Part shown: positions 39,533-52,500 of the stretch, in pieces
Position numbering within the stretch: position 1 is the first letter of the stretch
Layout of the letters: every line of letters starts with the position of its first letter
Source of the DNA: Antedon mediterranea
Taxonomy: Eukaryota; Echinodermata; Crinoidea; Comatulida; Antedonidae
Assembly: GCF_964355755.1 (NCBI RefSeq)
Contig: NC_092678.1
Coordinates: forward strand, 3,232,922-3,296,921
DNA length: 64,000 nt
Reading direction: 5' to 3'
Made by a program: the position numbers and the translations under genes
The notes under the pieces: model-generated
Seen by the model: the letters and a program-made list of their open reading frames with translations, nothing else
Told to the model about the DNA's origin: nothing
Database searches by the model: none

Positions 39533-41060
39533 TTAAGGAAAACAATGTACAAAACATCTTGAAAATGTAAAAGAGTCACGACAAAAGTATGTTTCCTCTT
39601 TCACATTTCTCCTATTTCATTTTCGTTATGAGGGAGCTTTCGAATTTGCAACGACTGACAAACAAGTTATTCAATGTCAATTGATGTTTCGTTCATCGTC
39701 GCCTTGACCTAGAGCATGGGGAGAGTGAGGAAGTATATTCTAGACTTCCCCGCATGTACACAATAAATTAACAAGACGTTGTTAGATCGTTGGTTGTCGA
39801 AAGTTCCCTAATCCTGGATGTTAGCATACCACACTGAGGATGGGAAAAAAAGGAGAAATGAAAACAAATTTTTTCAAGAAAGCATTGGTGGTTTAATGGA
39901 AGGATGTTTTTCTTGTTTGCCACAAGTCAGTTTCAAACATTAATGTTGAGACTTCTTTTAAACTCTCATAATATATGGTCTGTTTCTTAGACATGCTTGT
40001 CCTTCTAAATAATTTCAAAAGAGAACATATTAGTACTATTTATCTTTGTCAAGAAATATGGATACAGGTATTTACTAGTAAGGACTAAAAATAAACAAAA
40101 AAGTGACTAAAGAAGACTAAAGGATGATTGTTTAAACATGGATTTTTTATCAAAGTGGGATTATTAAACCAGTATTAATTTGAGCTTGTTTTGATATATT
40201 TTTTATATTTAAATGACACATTTGAAAATTAATTCAATTATAAAATCTTATAACAGATCTGCAGCGATCTAGGCTGACAGTTCATTTCCTAACTGTCAAA
40301 TTACTGGGAAAAAATTGGCGCAAATAATAATAACATTTTGTAAATATTTGTTTTCTAGATGTTGCAATGAAATACAAAATGTTTATAGAACTTGATTTGA
40401 TATAAAAAATGTGTTTAATGCAAAGCACATTCAAAATGTAATTTGATAATGAAGTTTAACAACATTCTAAATATCTGGAGTACTATGCAAAAGATCTATA
40501 GAATACACCAGCCATGGAGGACACCAGTCATATGGCAGCACTCCTTCCATAAAGTAAGGATGCCATAAATTGTCTCGAGATACTATAAATACCCGATATA
40601 CTGTGCTACACATCTAAAAATGAGAAGTCAATGAAGAACTAAAGGTCGCATTTGTAACCTTTTGTAATTATTCAATCCGAAGATAAAAAAAATATTTCTA
40701 ATGATGCAAAATAAGTAATGACCACTTGGCCAGTGAACTAAGAACAGGCTTAAAACAAAATACCCGGTTAGACATTTCGGTTGTAGGATATGAATACTAA
40801 TGAGCGGTGGTTATTAGAAAAGCCCTGAAGGTAAGTAAGATTGCATTTATTACTAATTTCATTTCTCCAATACAATGGTAGGCCTTAATTATACAGGATT
40901 TACAACCTTTTATCCAATTGAAGCAATGTATAACAACTGTATTTTAAAAGCAGTATGTTATTTTACATTTGCATAATTTGTTGTTTTACTGAGATGTTAT
41001 TTAATGCACAAATTTGGAAGACCTACTCAGCTGGACCTATGTGGATATTGTAAACATAAG
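39533..41060. other. Upstream flank of ATXN7, no gene seen
   Basis: AT-rich sequence 5' of the first ATXN7 coding exon; it should contain the promoter and any 5' UTR exon, but I see no TATA box, CpG cluster or coding segment that stands out. Confidence 0.4.
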
Positions 41061-43790
41061 TTACCGATATTGGTAAATATTTCCTGATATAGGTAGAGGA
41101 TCCCGGTATTGATAAGGAGTTGCCGGTAAAAAACTGTCAATGTTGGTAAAAAGTTGCCGATATTGGTAGAAAGTTGGCGATATTGGTAGAAAGTTGGCGA
41201 TATTGGTAGAAAGTTGCCGATATTGGTAAAAGGTTCCCGATATTGGTAGAAAGTTTGCGATATTGGTAGAAAGTTTGCGATATTGGTAGAAAGTTGCCGA
41301 TATTGGTAGAAAGTTGCCGATATTGGTAGAAAGTTGCCGATATTGGTAGAAAGTTGGCGATATTGGTAGAAAGTTGGCGATATTGGTAGAAAGTTGGCGA
41401 TATTGGTAGAAAGTTGGCGATATTGGTAGAAAGTTGGCGATATTGGTAGAAAGTTGGCGATATTGGTAGAAAGTTGGCGATATTGGTAGAAAGTTGGCGA
41501 TATTGGTAGAAAGTTGGCGATATTGGTAGAAAGTTTGCGATATTGGTAGAAAGTTTGCGATATTGGTAGAAAGTTTGCGATATTGGTAGAAAGTTTGCGA
41601 TATTTGTAGAAAGTTTGCGATATTTGTAGAAAGTTGGCGATATTGGTAGAAAGTTGGCGATATTGGTAGAAAGTTGGCAATATTGGTAAATGGTTCCTGA
41701 TTTTAGTAGAAAGTTGCCGATAATGGTAAAAGGTTCTTGATATTGGTAAAACGTTCCCGATAATGGTTAAATGTTCCTGATGTTGGTAGAAGTTACCTAA
41801 TATTGGTAAAAGGTGCTTGATATTGGTAGAAGGTTCCTGATATTGGTAGAAGATTCCTGATATTGGTAGAAGATTCTAGATATTGGTAAAAGACTCCTGA
41901 TATTAGTAAACGATTCCTGATATTGGTAAACGATTCCTGATATTGGTAAACGATTCCTGATATTGGTAAACGATTCCTGATATTGGTAAACGATTCCTGA
42001 TATTGGTAAAAGATTCCTGATATTGGTAAAAGGTTCCTGATTTTGGTAAAAGGTTCCTGATTTTGGTAAAGGTTCCTGATATTGGTAAAAGGTTCCTGAT
42101 ATTGGAAAAAGGTTCCTGATATTGGTAAAAGGTACCCGATATTGGTAAAAGGTACCTGATAATTGGTAAAGGTTACTGATATTGGTAAAAGGTTCCTGAT
42201 ACTGGTAAAAAGTACCCGATATTAGTAAAGGTTACTGATATTGGTAAAAGGTACCTGATATTGGTAAAAGGTACCTGATATTGGTAAAAGGTTACTGATA
42301 TAATGGTAAAGGTTCTTGATATTTGGTAAACGGTTCTTGATATTGGTAAATGGTTCCAGATTTTAGTAGAAAGTTGCCGATAATGGTAAAAGGTTCTTGA
42401 TATTGGTAAAACGTTCCCGATAATGGTTAAATGTTCCTGATGTTGGTAGAAGTTACCTAATATTGGTAAAAGGTGCTTGATATTGGTAGAAGGTTCCTGA
42501 TATTGGTAGAAGATTACTGATATTGGTAGAAGATTCCTGATATTGGTAGAAGATTCCTGATATTGGTAGAAGATTCTAGATATTGGTAAAAGATTCTAGA
42601 TATTGGTAAAAGATTCCTGATATTGGTAAACGATTCCTGATATTGGTAAACGATTCCTGATATTGGTAAAAGGTTCCTGTTTTTGGTAAAAGGTTCCTGA
42701 TATTGGTAAAAGGTTCCTGATATTGGAAAAAGGTTCCTGATATTGGAAAAAGGTTCCTGATATTGGTAAAAGGTACCCGATATTGGTAAAAGGTACCCGA
42801 TAATTGGTAAAGGTTACTGATATTGGTAAAAGGTTCCTGATATTGGTAAAAGGTACCCGATATTAGTAAAGGTTACTGATATTGGTAAAAGGTACCTGAT
42901 ATTGGTAAAAGGTACCCGATATTGGTAAAAGGTTACTGATATAATGGTAAAGGTTCTTGATATTTGGTAAACGGTTCTTGATATTGGTAAAAGGTACCTG
43001 ATATTGGTAAAAGGTACCTGATATTGGTAAAAGGTTCTTGATATTGGTAAAGGTACCTGATATTGGTAAAAGGTTCCTGATATTGGTAAAAGGTTACTGA
43101 TATAATGGTAAAGGTTCTTGATATTTGGTAAACGGTTCTTGATATTGGTAAAAGGTTCCTGATATTGGTAAAAGGTACCCGATATTAGTAAAGGTTCCTG
43201 ATATTGGTAAAAGGTACCTGATATTGGTAAAAGGTACCTGATATTGGTAAAAGGTACCTGATAATTGGTAAAGGTTACCGATATTGGTAAAAGGTTCCGG
43301 ATATTGGTAAAAGGTACCCGATATTAGCAAAGGTTACTGATATTGGTAAAAGGTTCCTGATATTGGTAAAAGGTTCCTGATATTGGTAAAAGGTACCTGA
43401 TATTGGTAAAAGGTTACTGATATAATGGTAAAGGTTCTTGATATTTGGTAAACAATTCTTGATATTGGTAAAAGGTTCCTGATATTGGTAAAAGGTACCC
43501 GATATTAGTAAAGGTTCCTGATATTGGTAAAAGGTACCTGATATTGGTAAAAGGTTACTGATATAATGGTAAAGGTTCTTGATATTTGGTAAACAATTCT
43601 TGATATTGGTAAAAGGTTCCTGATATTGGTAAAAGGTACCCGATATTAGTAAAGGTTCCTGATATTGGTAAAAGGCACCTGATATTGGTAAAAGGTTACC
43701 GATATAATGGTAAAGGTTCTTGATATTTGGTAAACGGTTCTTGATATTGGTAAAAGGTTATTGGTACCGGTAAAAGATTCCTGATATTGA
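41061..43790 (-). repeat. 20-bp minisatellite with higher-order structure, about 135 units
   Basis: The left part (to ~41690) is built from TATTGGTAGAAAGTTGGCGA, the right part from TATTGGTAAAAGGTTCCTGA and variants with 19-21 bp units. A block starting TTTTAGTAGAAAGTTGCCGA at 41701 is repeated at 42361, a 660-bp segmental duplication. Near the end, ATAATGGTAAAGGTTCTTGA recurs at about 140-bp spacing (near 43420, 43560, 43700). Because 20 is not a multiple of three, minus-strand frames cycle through all phases and give a 20-residue peptide repeat (NFLPISPTFYQYRQLSTNIA) across 217 codons; no sign of a real protein. Confidence 0.95.
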
Positions 43791-45668
43791 TAATGAGATC
43801 TAACTTTCCTAAGTTTTGAAAATATTTTCGTACAACCAATAATGTGTTTTTTTTAATGTAACTATTTATTTTGATATATTGCCAAGAGGCAATTTAATCA
43901 ATGTCGAAACAGGTGGCAATTCCTTCAAAAAAATATACAGTACATGTTGTACATAAACAAGCTGTTGCATGTAGAGAGATTTTGTAAGAATAACTTTAGG
44001 CATCAGATAGGATTTGAACACAAGAACCACTAAGCTACATTTTGAGGCACTTCCACAATTACCTTATCAACTTCAGAATAAAGGCCATTGTTCTAATCTG
44101 ATAATAATTCCAAAAGTAAAAACGGAACGATAAAAAAATTTCATTATAAACTTTGGTCTCTTTCACAAGTGGTAGGCATAAATATCCCTACACAGTCGTA
44201 TCTTCCCCTGACTTCTGTTTTGTCTGTTCTTCGATGTTTTGATTGTGTAATTTGATTTTTATTGTTGATGGATATGATATATTTTCATTTAAGTATAAGT
44301 ATATATTTTTTGTATAATTCAACCCAAAAGTTGCAATAAAAGTATTTTATCAGTTATCAGTTATCGGTATAATTCTGTACTGTATAAAAATGTGTACAAA
44401 AATAAATTTTATGGAATGTTCAGCCTATGAAGTAATTGGCAATGGTGATGCATGTCTATGTCCTTAAAAAACCCACAACAATACGCAAAGAAATTATACA
44501 AAATAGAACTGAATGAGACGCTGGTTTCAGAGCTTCTAAGTAGCGACTTAGAAGGAACAACAAGTCGAAAACAAGGAAGAAATGTGGAAGAAGTAGACCT
44601 AATCGAGCAAATGCGTCAGAGCGCAATGTGATTAAATCAGAGATGTAATAAGGGGAAAGACAATTTAAAAGGAAAGACAATTTAAAAGGAGAAACAAGCA
44701 ATGCTATGTGAGCAAGAAGGGTTCACCGGAAGAAAACAGAAGAAAAATTTGGCAAGCTATCATACTATACTATGGCAAGCTATCATACTATACTATGGCA
44801 AGCTATCATGTAATACTATGGCAAGCTAGCATCTATTTAATCAATTACATGAATCTATTTGTGTCGCTGATTCAACCTGTAGATCGGTTAAATCAGCAAA
44901 TTACTAACAAATCTTCAACATTGTAAAAATATTGAATGAAACTATTTGTTGGTGTTTAATGTTGTATATTATTACTATAATCTAAGTATCCTAATGAAAG
45001 ATTAAGTGTAGTGCCAATACCTTGTCTATGGGGAAACCCCAAAGATTAAACTACAATTATTCATTTCCTCTAACAAAGATTGTTATCAGTGTAATGTACT
45101 TTTTGTTATTACTGCAGGCCTCTTACATCTTCTTCACACATGTTGTCAAATATGAATGAAGTATGTACTATTTTCAATTACAAATACTAATTGGCATTTG
45201 ACAAAGGGCTTATTAAAGATGACCTCTCTCTTTGTCCCTAGTATTCTTTATATCAGTCTTAACCTAAATCCTAGTGTAGTAAAATTTAGCATAATTTTCA
45301 TTGGTTAAATTATAGTCACGATAGTCAAAGGAAATAATTTATGTGTGGTTTAGTTGCAACTTATTATTTTCTTATATGATTGCTACTGTATTACAAATAT
45401 CTGAGAATTTACGAAAGTTGTTGCATGTAAAGAGAGACAAGTTTGTGTGTCAGCTTTGTGGTTTATCAATTAAACTCCTGTATTTTTATATTATTATGAA
45501 AACTAACTTTTCCCAATAAAAAAATGTTCTTTTTTTAAAAAACTATTTCTAAATTTTGTTTTTTTAACCCCTAATGTCTGTCTGTTACGTCAAGTAGACA
45601 GACACATAAAAAGAATTTAAAAAAAAGTGTAACCATGCATGTACGCTTTATGCTTCAATCATATGTCC
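43791..45668. other. Intergenic, no gene seen
   Basis: AT-rich sequence. The only structure I see is a short array of 23-bp units (GCAAGCTATCATACTATACT plus ATG) at 44752-44830, about 3.4 copies. Confidence 0.5.
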
Positions 45669-46472
45669 ATGTTATGCGCGATTTGAACGATTTGCGCAAT
45701 TTGAAATTGCGCAAAAAAAATCCTTGCGCAATTTGAATTGAAACATGTGTTTCAAATTGCGCAAGCAACGTATTAAATTGCGCAAGTAATCTGCAAATTG
45801 CGCAAGGTTTTTCGACAGATTGTGAAATCATGTACACCCATATTTTTATAGTAATTTCTAAGAATGATTCAAATTTAAAGATAAATATCGCATTTCCTTA
45901 TTTTAGTAGTGCAAATATTGTTATAAGTTAGCATACCGTCGAAGAACCGACGAAGGAAAACGAAGCGGTGGTGTTCCACCAGGCGGGCGCGGCGCGGGCG
46001 GCCGGCTATACTACTCTAGCCTAGCTAGGGTCTGGACTACTGATACTGACTAGGTTACATGGCCTAGCTTAAACTAATATTAAAAACTTAAAAAGTGAGT
46101 ATTAAACATTATCTTCATTGAAATGGTCTTATTTATATAATAAAATACTAAATTTTAAACTCCTCTGCCTAGGCCTAGCCTATAGCCATGTATGGGAAAA
46201 TTTACAGTTCGTTTTCAAATTGCGCAAAGGTGTCATATTGCGCAAGAACTATCTTGCGCAATTTACAAATTGTGCAGCGCAATTTAAAATTGCGCAAAGA
46301 TTTTCTTGCGCAATTTGAAATTGCGCAAGTTGATTGCGCAATTTGAAATTGCGCAAAAAAATCCTTGCGCAATTTGAAATTGCGCAAATAATTCTTGCGC
46401 AATTTAAAATTGCGCAAGGATTTTTTTGCGCAATTTCAAATTGCGCAAATCGTTCAAATCGCGCATAACATC
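45669..46472. mobile_element. Foldback element built from TTGCGCAA palindromes
   Basis: The terminal inverted repeats of about 66 bp differ by roughly one base: left begins ATGTTATGCGCGATTTGAAC (45669), right ends GTTCAAATCGCGCATAACAT (46472). Both arms, and about 370 bp of the interior, consist of spaced TTGCGCAA palindromes, around 20 in all, usually written as TTGCGCAATTTGAAATTGCG. Between the two palindrome blocks (45835-46205) lies unique sequence with a short G+C-rich stretch near 45985-46005. No transposase is present. Target-site duplication is not clear. Confidence 0.85.
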
Positions 46473-49400
46473 CATAAACGATACCACTTTGGAATTTCAG
46501 AAACCTATAATATAAAAAATACTGGCAGTTTTATCATTTATATATGCAGTGAGTATAAATATAAAATAAAGAATGAATTATATTCAGGTTCATTAAAATA
46601 ATAATTGATTAGTTTAACACGACAATTAATATTACAATAGTTCAAATAGAATATATTAAATTGTATGTACGTTAATATTCTAAAAATATATTTGTTCATC
46701 AAACAGGGGATCCAACCTGACCCTCTCTCCCAAAACAAAACAGGCCAACCAACTAGGGCCTAGATGTAAACAATGCAAATATCACACACAGATGTGTAGT
46801 TTCTGAGATGTAAAAGTCCCACCTTATCTAGGCTTAAATCGAATAAATTATAAATTATATTAGGAAAGCTCTATTTATTGGTGAAATCGGTGCTTAATCT
46901 ATCCTATACAATAAAGACAGCTGATGCAGTGGGTTTACAATGTGATAAAACCGCTAGCCTCTATTCACTACAAACAGGCCTATCCAGCCTGTTGTTGAAT
47001 TACGAAACCGGGTCCTACGCCAATATGCCTTTTAATTTTAAAAATATTAATGAAAAAATAAAAATATAGGGTGTATGTTAACACAAATATAAAGGATACC
47101 AGTTCTATGAAGTTTCATCGATTCGGCTCTGCCATTTCCCCTATTCGCCGATTCCACCCCCGAACCAACCGCTTCAGCAGTGCTTTCTGTATCTGAAATA
47201 GGCGAAAACACACAGGGGTCGAAAAATTAAACATATTATTTTTGGGCCATTAAAACACATAATTAAACACCATCAATACTACTAAATGTATTATAAACTT
47301 AAGTTACCATTTGACTCCTCAGAAAATGCTACATCAGCCCAATTCGACCAAGACTGGCCTAAAAAATTAGTTGGGCTACAAGACTTCGGATTCGCCATTT
47401 CTCTCCTGTCGTGTTTCGCTAGCCATATTTACCCATCAGGCACTGCGAATGACGTAATCAGCGGGATGTACAAAATGTCTTTAAATCAAGAGAAAAGGGG
47501 TATTTTTTCGATAAAATCGCAAATTAAAATTCTCAAGCACTTCAAAAAAGTATTATTTCGTCTAGTAACTAACTAATTATTTATTATCTTAATTTCTATA
47601 TTTATTATCCCCATATTTAATTAAAATTATTAATTAAAAGTCATGTTATTATAGGCCTACTTCACAACTTTCCTTTATAACATGTTAATTTATTTTCTTT
47701 TTATCACTTCAGATAAAGATTTTTGTTTATTTCAATAGCTTTAATTAATTAATTAATTAATTAATTAAAGAGCTGATTTGACTGGTTTGGGTTTCTTACA
47801 ATTGAATAGCCCGATTCAGTAATTATTTCTCTGTTATTATGACATCTGTCATTTTGGGTGTAAAATTTAAATTTTCTCAATCTATTAATTTACGCGGTAC
47901 CTACAGTATATATGCTTTTGTTGAATTTAAAATTTAAAAAACCTGTTTTTTAATGTTTAGTACCAAATTGACAAAACGACCACTTTGATGATTATTTTGG
48001 AACACTTTGGATGGGTGCCAAATTTTTGGAAATCTAGTTACTTTAAAAAAAAACATGACCTGCCGATACATAAGGATTTATCAGCCACGAATAAAGTGTT
48101 TCATTATCAAGAACATAGGTCATAGGTTAATGTCATGTTTGTAAAGTTTATTTTATGTTTTCTTACAGAAAACATTAAAAATAAAGAAATTGAAACACAT
48201 TTAAATAAATATGGAAGGTCGACTCTTTATAATTAGTTTATCATCATTAGTATGTACTCAATATCCTTTCTTTAATTAAAAAAAACAAGAATATAAAGAG
48301 TCATCTACTATTGATAAAATGCATACAAAAAGACAACAGAGACGGAGTGCAATTCTAGTGTTTTATTCTTTGTACCGCTAACATAATTAAATATAAACAT
48401 AAAAGAATGGAATCTTTTACCAACTGAAACTAGAACAAAAGTAACTGGGAAACATATTTATAAACTCAAAAATATAGCAACTCTTATGTCATCCAAGTGA
48501 TCCTACATTTGTTATATTTAATTTTTTATATTTTATTTGTTTTTAACTGTTCTGTATATATCTTTTAAATTAGGCCTACTGTGTATTTATGTTATAATTT
48601 TTATTTACTTTTAAACTTATAACTGGACCATTTTGGAAAGCAGTACTGCGTTACTGAAAATGCAATCCAGTCAAAATAATAAATAAAATAAATAAATAAA
48701 TATCAATAAATAATTGGACGGAATTGATTGATAAAAATCTCATATAAAAAATTTATTTTGTTATCTTTATAAAATGGACGGAGGAAAATCATGTATAATG
48801 ATGTGTATTACATTTTAGTAAATTTATTATGAATTAAAATTGACGGAACAATTATTTGTAAAATAATATATACAAGTTTTTTTGTTGTTGACGCATCATC
48901 ACATATGAAAATATACTTCTATATTTAAATAAAAAATATTTACAGACATCTACATATTTAATTATCAGAGCAAATCTAAAAGCTATTATAAATAAGAATT
49001 GTTTCTAGCATATTAGTATTATTATTTCCATTTTTAAAACTATGCTACATAAAAATATTATTTAGTCTAGGACTATTAAATTTTTTTTTATCTAGTACTA
49101 TACTACCCGTATTAAAGCAAAATTACAGTACAATGGACTGAGGTACAGTAAGTAGCATTGTGTTTAGGCCACATACAAACATCTTCAGAAGCCTCTTGGA
49201 GTAATGTACTGTTTTTGCATTTGTATACACTTTCAGCGCATTGTCAAATAAACTATATAAACAAATATCTATACTGATATTAATAGCAATTTTAAGTATA
49301 TCTCTTTATCATTATTTATATTATATTTTTCTATAAAAGCACTTGTTATTGTTTCAAAGTAAAAGAAACTTGTATTAAAATTTTAAAAGATTGTCTTAGC

Positions 49401-49572
49401 ATGAATTCACTTGCGTTATTCAAAGTTGACTGATATTGCTGACAGTCAACTGTCTATTTTTACAATCTATTTCAACAAACAGGACTTTTAACGATCATAA
49501 TATGGATCTCCCAAGAAATGAAATATTGGAACCTAATTAGGTGATCCAAACATTTCAATACACCTCAGGGTT
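46473..49572. other. Intergenic / dynein 3' flank, no gene seen
   Basis: Very AT-rich, with a (TTAA)n microsatellite near 47740-47768 and short open frames (for example 47286-47576) without recognisable content. It includes the 3' UTR of the dynein gene; minus-strand AATAAA candidates lie near 48750 and 48820, some 800 bp past the stop, but none can be preferred. Confidence 0.5.
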
Positions 49573-52500
49573 CTAATCATCCAGCTGACATAAGATGGCA
49601 ACACCTCGGTTAATCCAGTGTTTTTGTGGGCAATCTGATGGTAGCTCGATGTGTAGTATAAAATTTGTGGAATGTCCAGTTGTTGACAAAGTTCCTCTGC
49701 GTGCACTGGTCTTGTAAGCTGCGAAGAACAATCAAAGATAAGATAAGATAAGATAACTTTTATTGATCCTCAAAAAGGAAATTCATTGCTCGTCATAATA
49801 ACTAAGAAAACACTATAAAAACAAATATAGCATAAAACCATTCATATAAAAACATCTAAAAAATTATAATATAAAATTATCTTCTTGACTTCCTGTTGTA
49901 CTGGATGATACCGGAGGGAATAAAGGATTTAGCAAATCAATTTGTTTTCACACTGAGGAGCCTCAATCTACCACTTGGATTAAGTTGGTCTATGATCACT
50001 TTGTTAACTACCATTAAAATTAGCATAGTGGAGGCTTATAATTGTCTTAGTTATTAAACTAATTAATAATTAATACTTCTAAATGATAAAAAAATAAGCT
50101 TGAAGAAATATATGCTTGTCTCTGGGTTGAAGAGCACCGAGACTAGGGTAGGTACAGTACATCTTACTCTTCTATAATAGAAACCATTGGGCTAGCCTAA
50201 TATATTTTGAATAGTTGAAAAAAGAAACATCTGGTTTTGGAAGAGTTTTTGGTTGTCAGTAATCTTGTAGTAGTTTTTCTTACCAGGACAGGAATAAGTA
50301 ACCTGCTCAATAAACTTTGACCTTTCTTCTGGTTTCAACCACAGCTGAGATTGCAAATTAAGGATGAATAGGTTTATTAAACATTGCATAAATCAATTCA
50401 GTTAAACTTTATTATCATAAACTCCGGGGAAATCAATCGTAACTAATATAAAAGTATTGAATAATACCACAAACAACAACGAAGGATACAATTGGTAATG
50501 TATCGTAAAGTATCTTCGGTAATGATTCATTGAGAACAAGTTTCTCTCGACACCAACGTGCACCTTCCAAGAACAGACCCTTCACATAAACACCATCAGC
50601 CTGATAGAAAAACATATTATATTGTTCACTGTTAGCTTAGCGAATAACCACTAGTAAAGTAAGGTTTGATGTAGACCACACATTTCCAAAATGTACTTCT
50701 TCTAATTCTGTACAACATTTTCTGGAGGTTTCAATCACTTTTTGACAGAGGCCTTTGACAACCCTGCTGCTCAGACAGAAGATTGTTCCCTTTTTTGCAA
50801 CCACCACAACACTTTAAAGCTCTGTCATGATGTTATACATTTAAGCATATCACTACCATCTTTGGGCCCATTTATATGAAAAATATATTGTATGAAAAGT
50901 ATATATTAAGGGTCAAGGGGTCATAGGTTTATTCTACAATGAATCAAATGTTAACATCTCTCACAGGTTTTGATGGCATCTCAGTTTCTTGGCTCATAAC
51001 TTCAAACTGGAACCCTAGTTGGTCAATCGGTATCTGGTAACGTCTCGCAAAGTTCTGCATTGTGCCCGTCAGGAAAGACTGAGTGAAGTAAAATCCTGAC
51101 ATCCAGAATACTGTTGGAACACCGCCTTGTATCCATTCCTAGAAAAAGACAAGGCAAGATTTATAAAAACAAATCTTCAGATTGCGACAACCTTAATAAA
51201 ATACTTGATTTTTACAAATAGTGACCGTTTGCACTAAATAACAATTTTTTTACCGGAGATCACTTTTAACAAACTTTACCATGTGATTAAGACAAATTTG
51301 TAAATTTACTTTAAATTCTTGTAGTCTTGCCATAAGGTCAGTGACATAACTTCCTAGTGGTTTCAATGAAGGATATGATTTGGCTGCCCACATGGCTGGA
51401 ACCTGTACAAAAAGAAACAAATGGTAAATTACAATCGAGTAACTTGATTATACTTCGGAACCGAATGTTACGATAATAATCAATATAAAACAATAGATAA
51501 AACCAAAAGATTCACCTTGCCCACCATCATACTATCAAAAACATCTTCAAGTTCGGCAGACATCACCACTAGTCCTTTGATAGCCTTCCTGATGTTCACC
51601 AGACTGCTTCTGATTACACTGATGAGTCGGTTGAACCTAATCAACTCTTGTAAAAGAACTGTGTTCATCGACTCCTCATATCTCACAGGATACTTTGCCT
51701 TCAAAACAAAATTTATAAAATGATTTTATTTTGTAACTCAACTAACAAACTTCTAGCTTGTACTACTAAACAGGGGTGAATATAGCCAACTCCTGAATTA
51801 TGTCTTGATATTTTGATAGAATTCTGCCAAAACAAAAAGAAATTTAAACTACCATCTTACCTTCACTTCCTCCAAGTTGAAGTTTGAAGGAACTTTTGAC
51901 AGAATGTCTGAAGCAAGATCATCAATTACCTGCTGGGAAGATCTGCCACCTCCAGAAGCCTACAGTAGGAAGAACAAATAATTACATAATTTAATGATAC
52001 GATCACAGAGGTTCCTAACGAAGAAATCAACTATTACAATAGAAACAAATAGCACAAAAACAACAAATGTGCATTGTTCCGTTGTGTACATAAACAAACA
52101 TAAAACAGTAAAGTAAATTGTGCTTATCAAAAAATACAGTAAATTCTCTCAATAACGGACTCTCTGAAAACCGGAAACTCTCACAAAACTAGACATTTCT
52201 TAAGGCCCAAAAGGTCCCAAATTTGTTTTTAAAAACACATTCTGAATATCAGACTTTCCAAAAAACCAGACATATTTGGCCAGTTGAAAGGTGTCGGGTA
52301 TTGGGAAAGTTGACTGTAATATAACACAGAACAACACATACAAAAAAACACAGCACATCCCATATCAAGGGTACAAAAACCACCGAAAAATATAGTGCTA
52401 TTAACATCATCCAATCTGTGCAAGTGCAGCTACTAACATTTTGGTATAATAAAACTACAGTACTTTATGGTTCAAAAAGTAGATGAAGATAAAATTAAAT

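Noticed and set aside
41027-41680. A 217-codon minus-strand repeat protein
   Set aside because: A by-product of a 20-bp tandem array; the 20-residue peptide period is just three units read through all phases.
47286-47576. A 96-codon plus-strand open frame in the dynein 3' flank
   Set aside because: No recognisable domain, no splice partners, and such lengths occur by chance in this amount of sequence.
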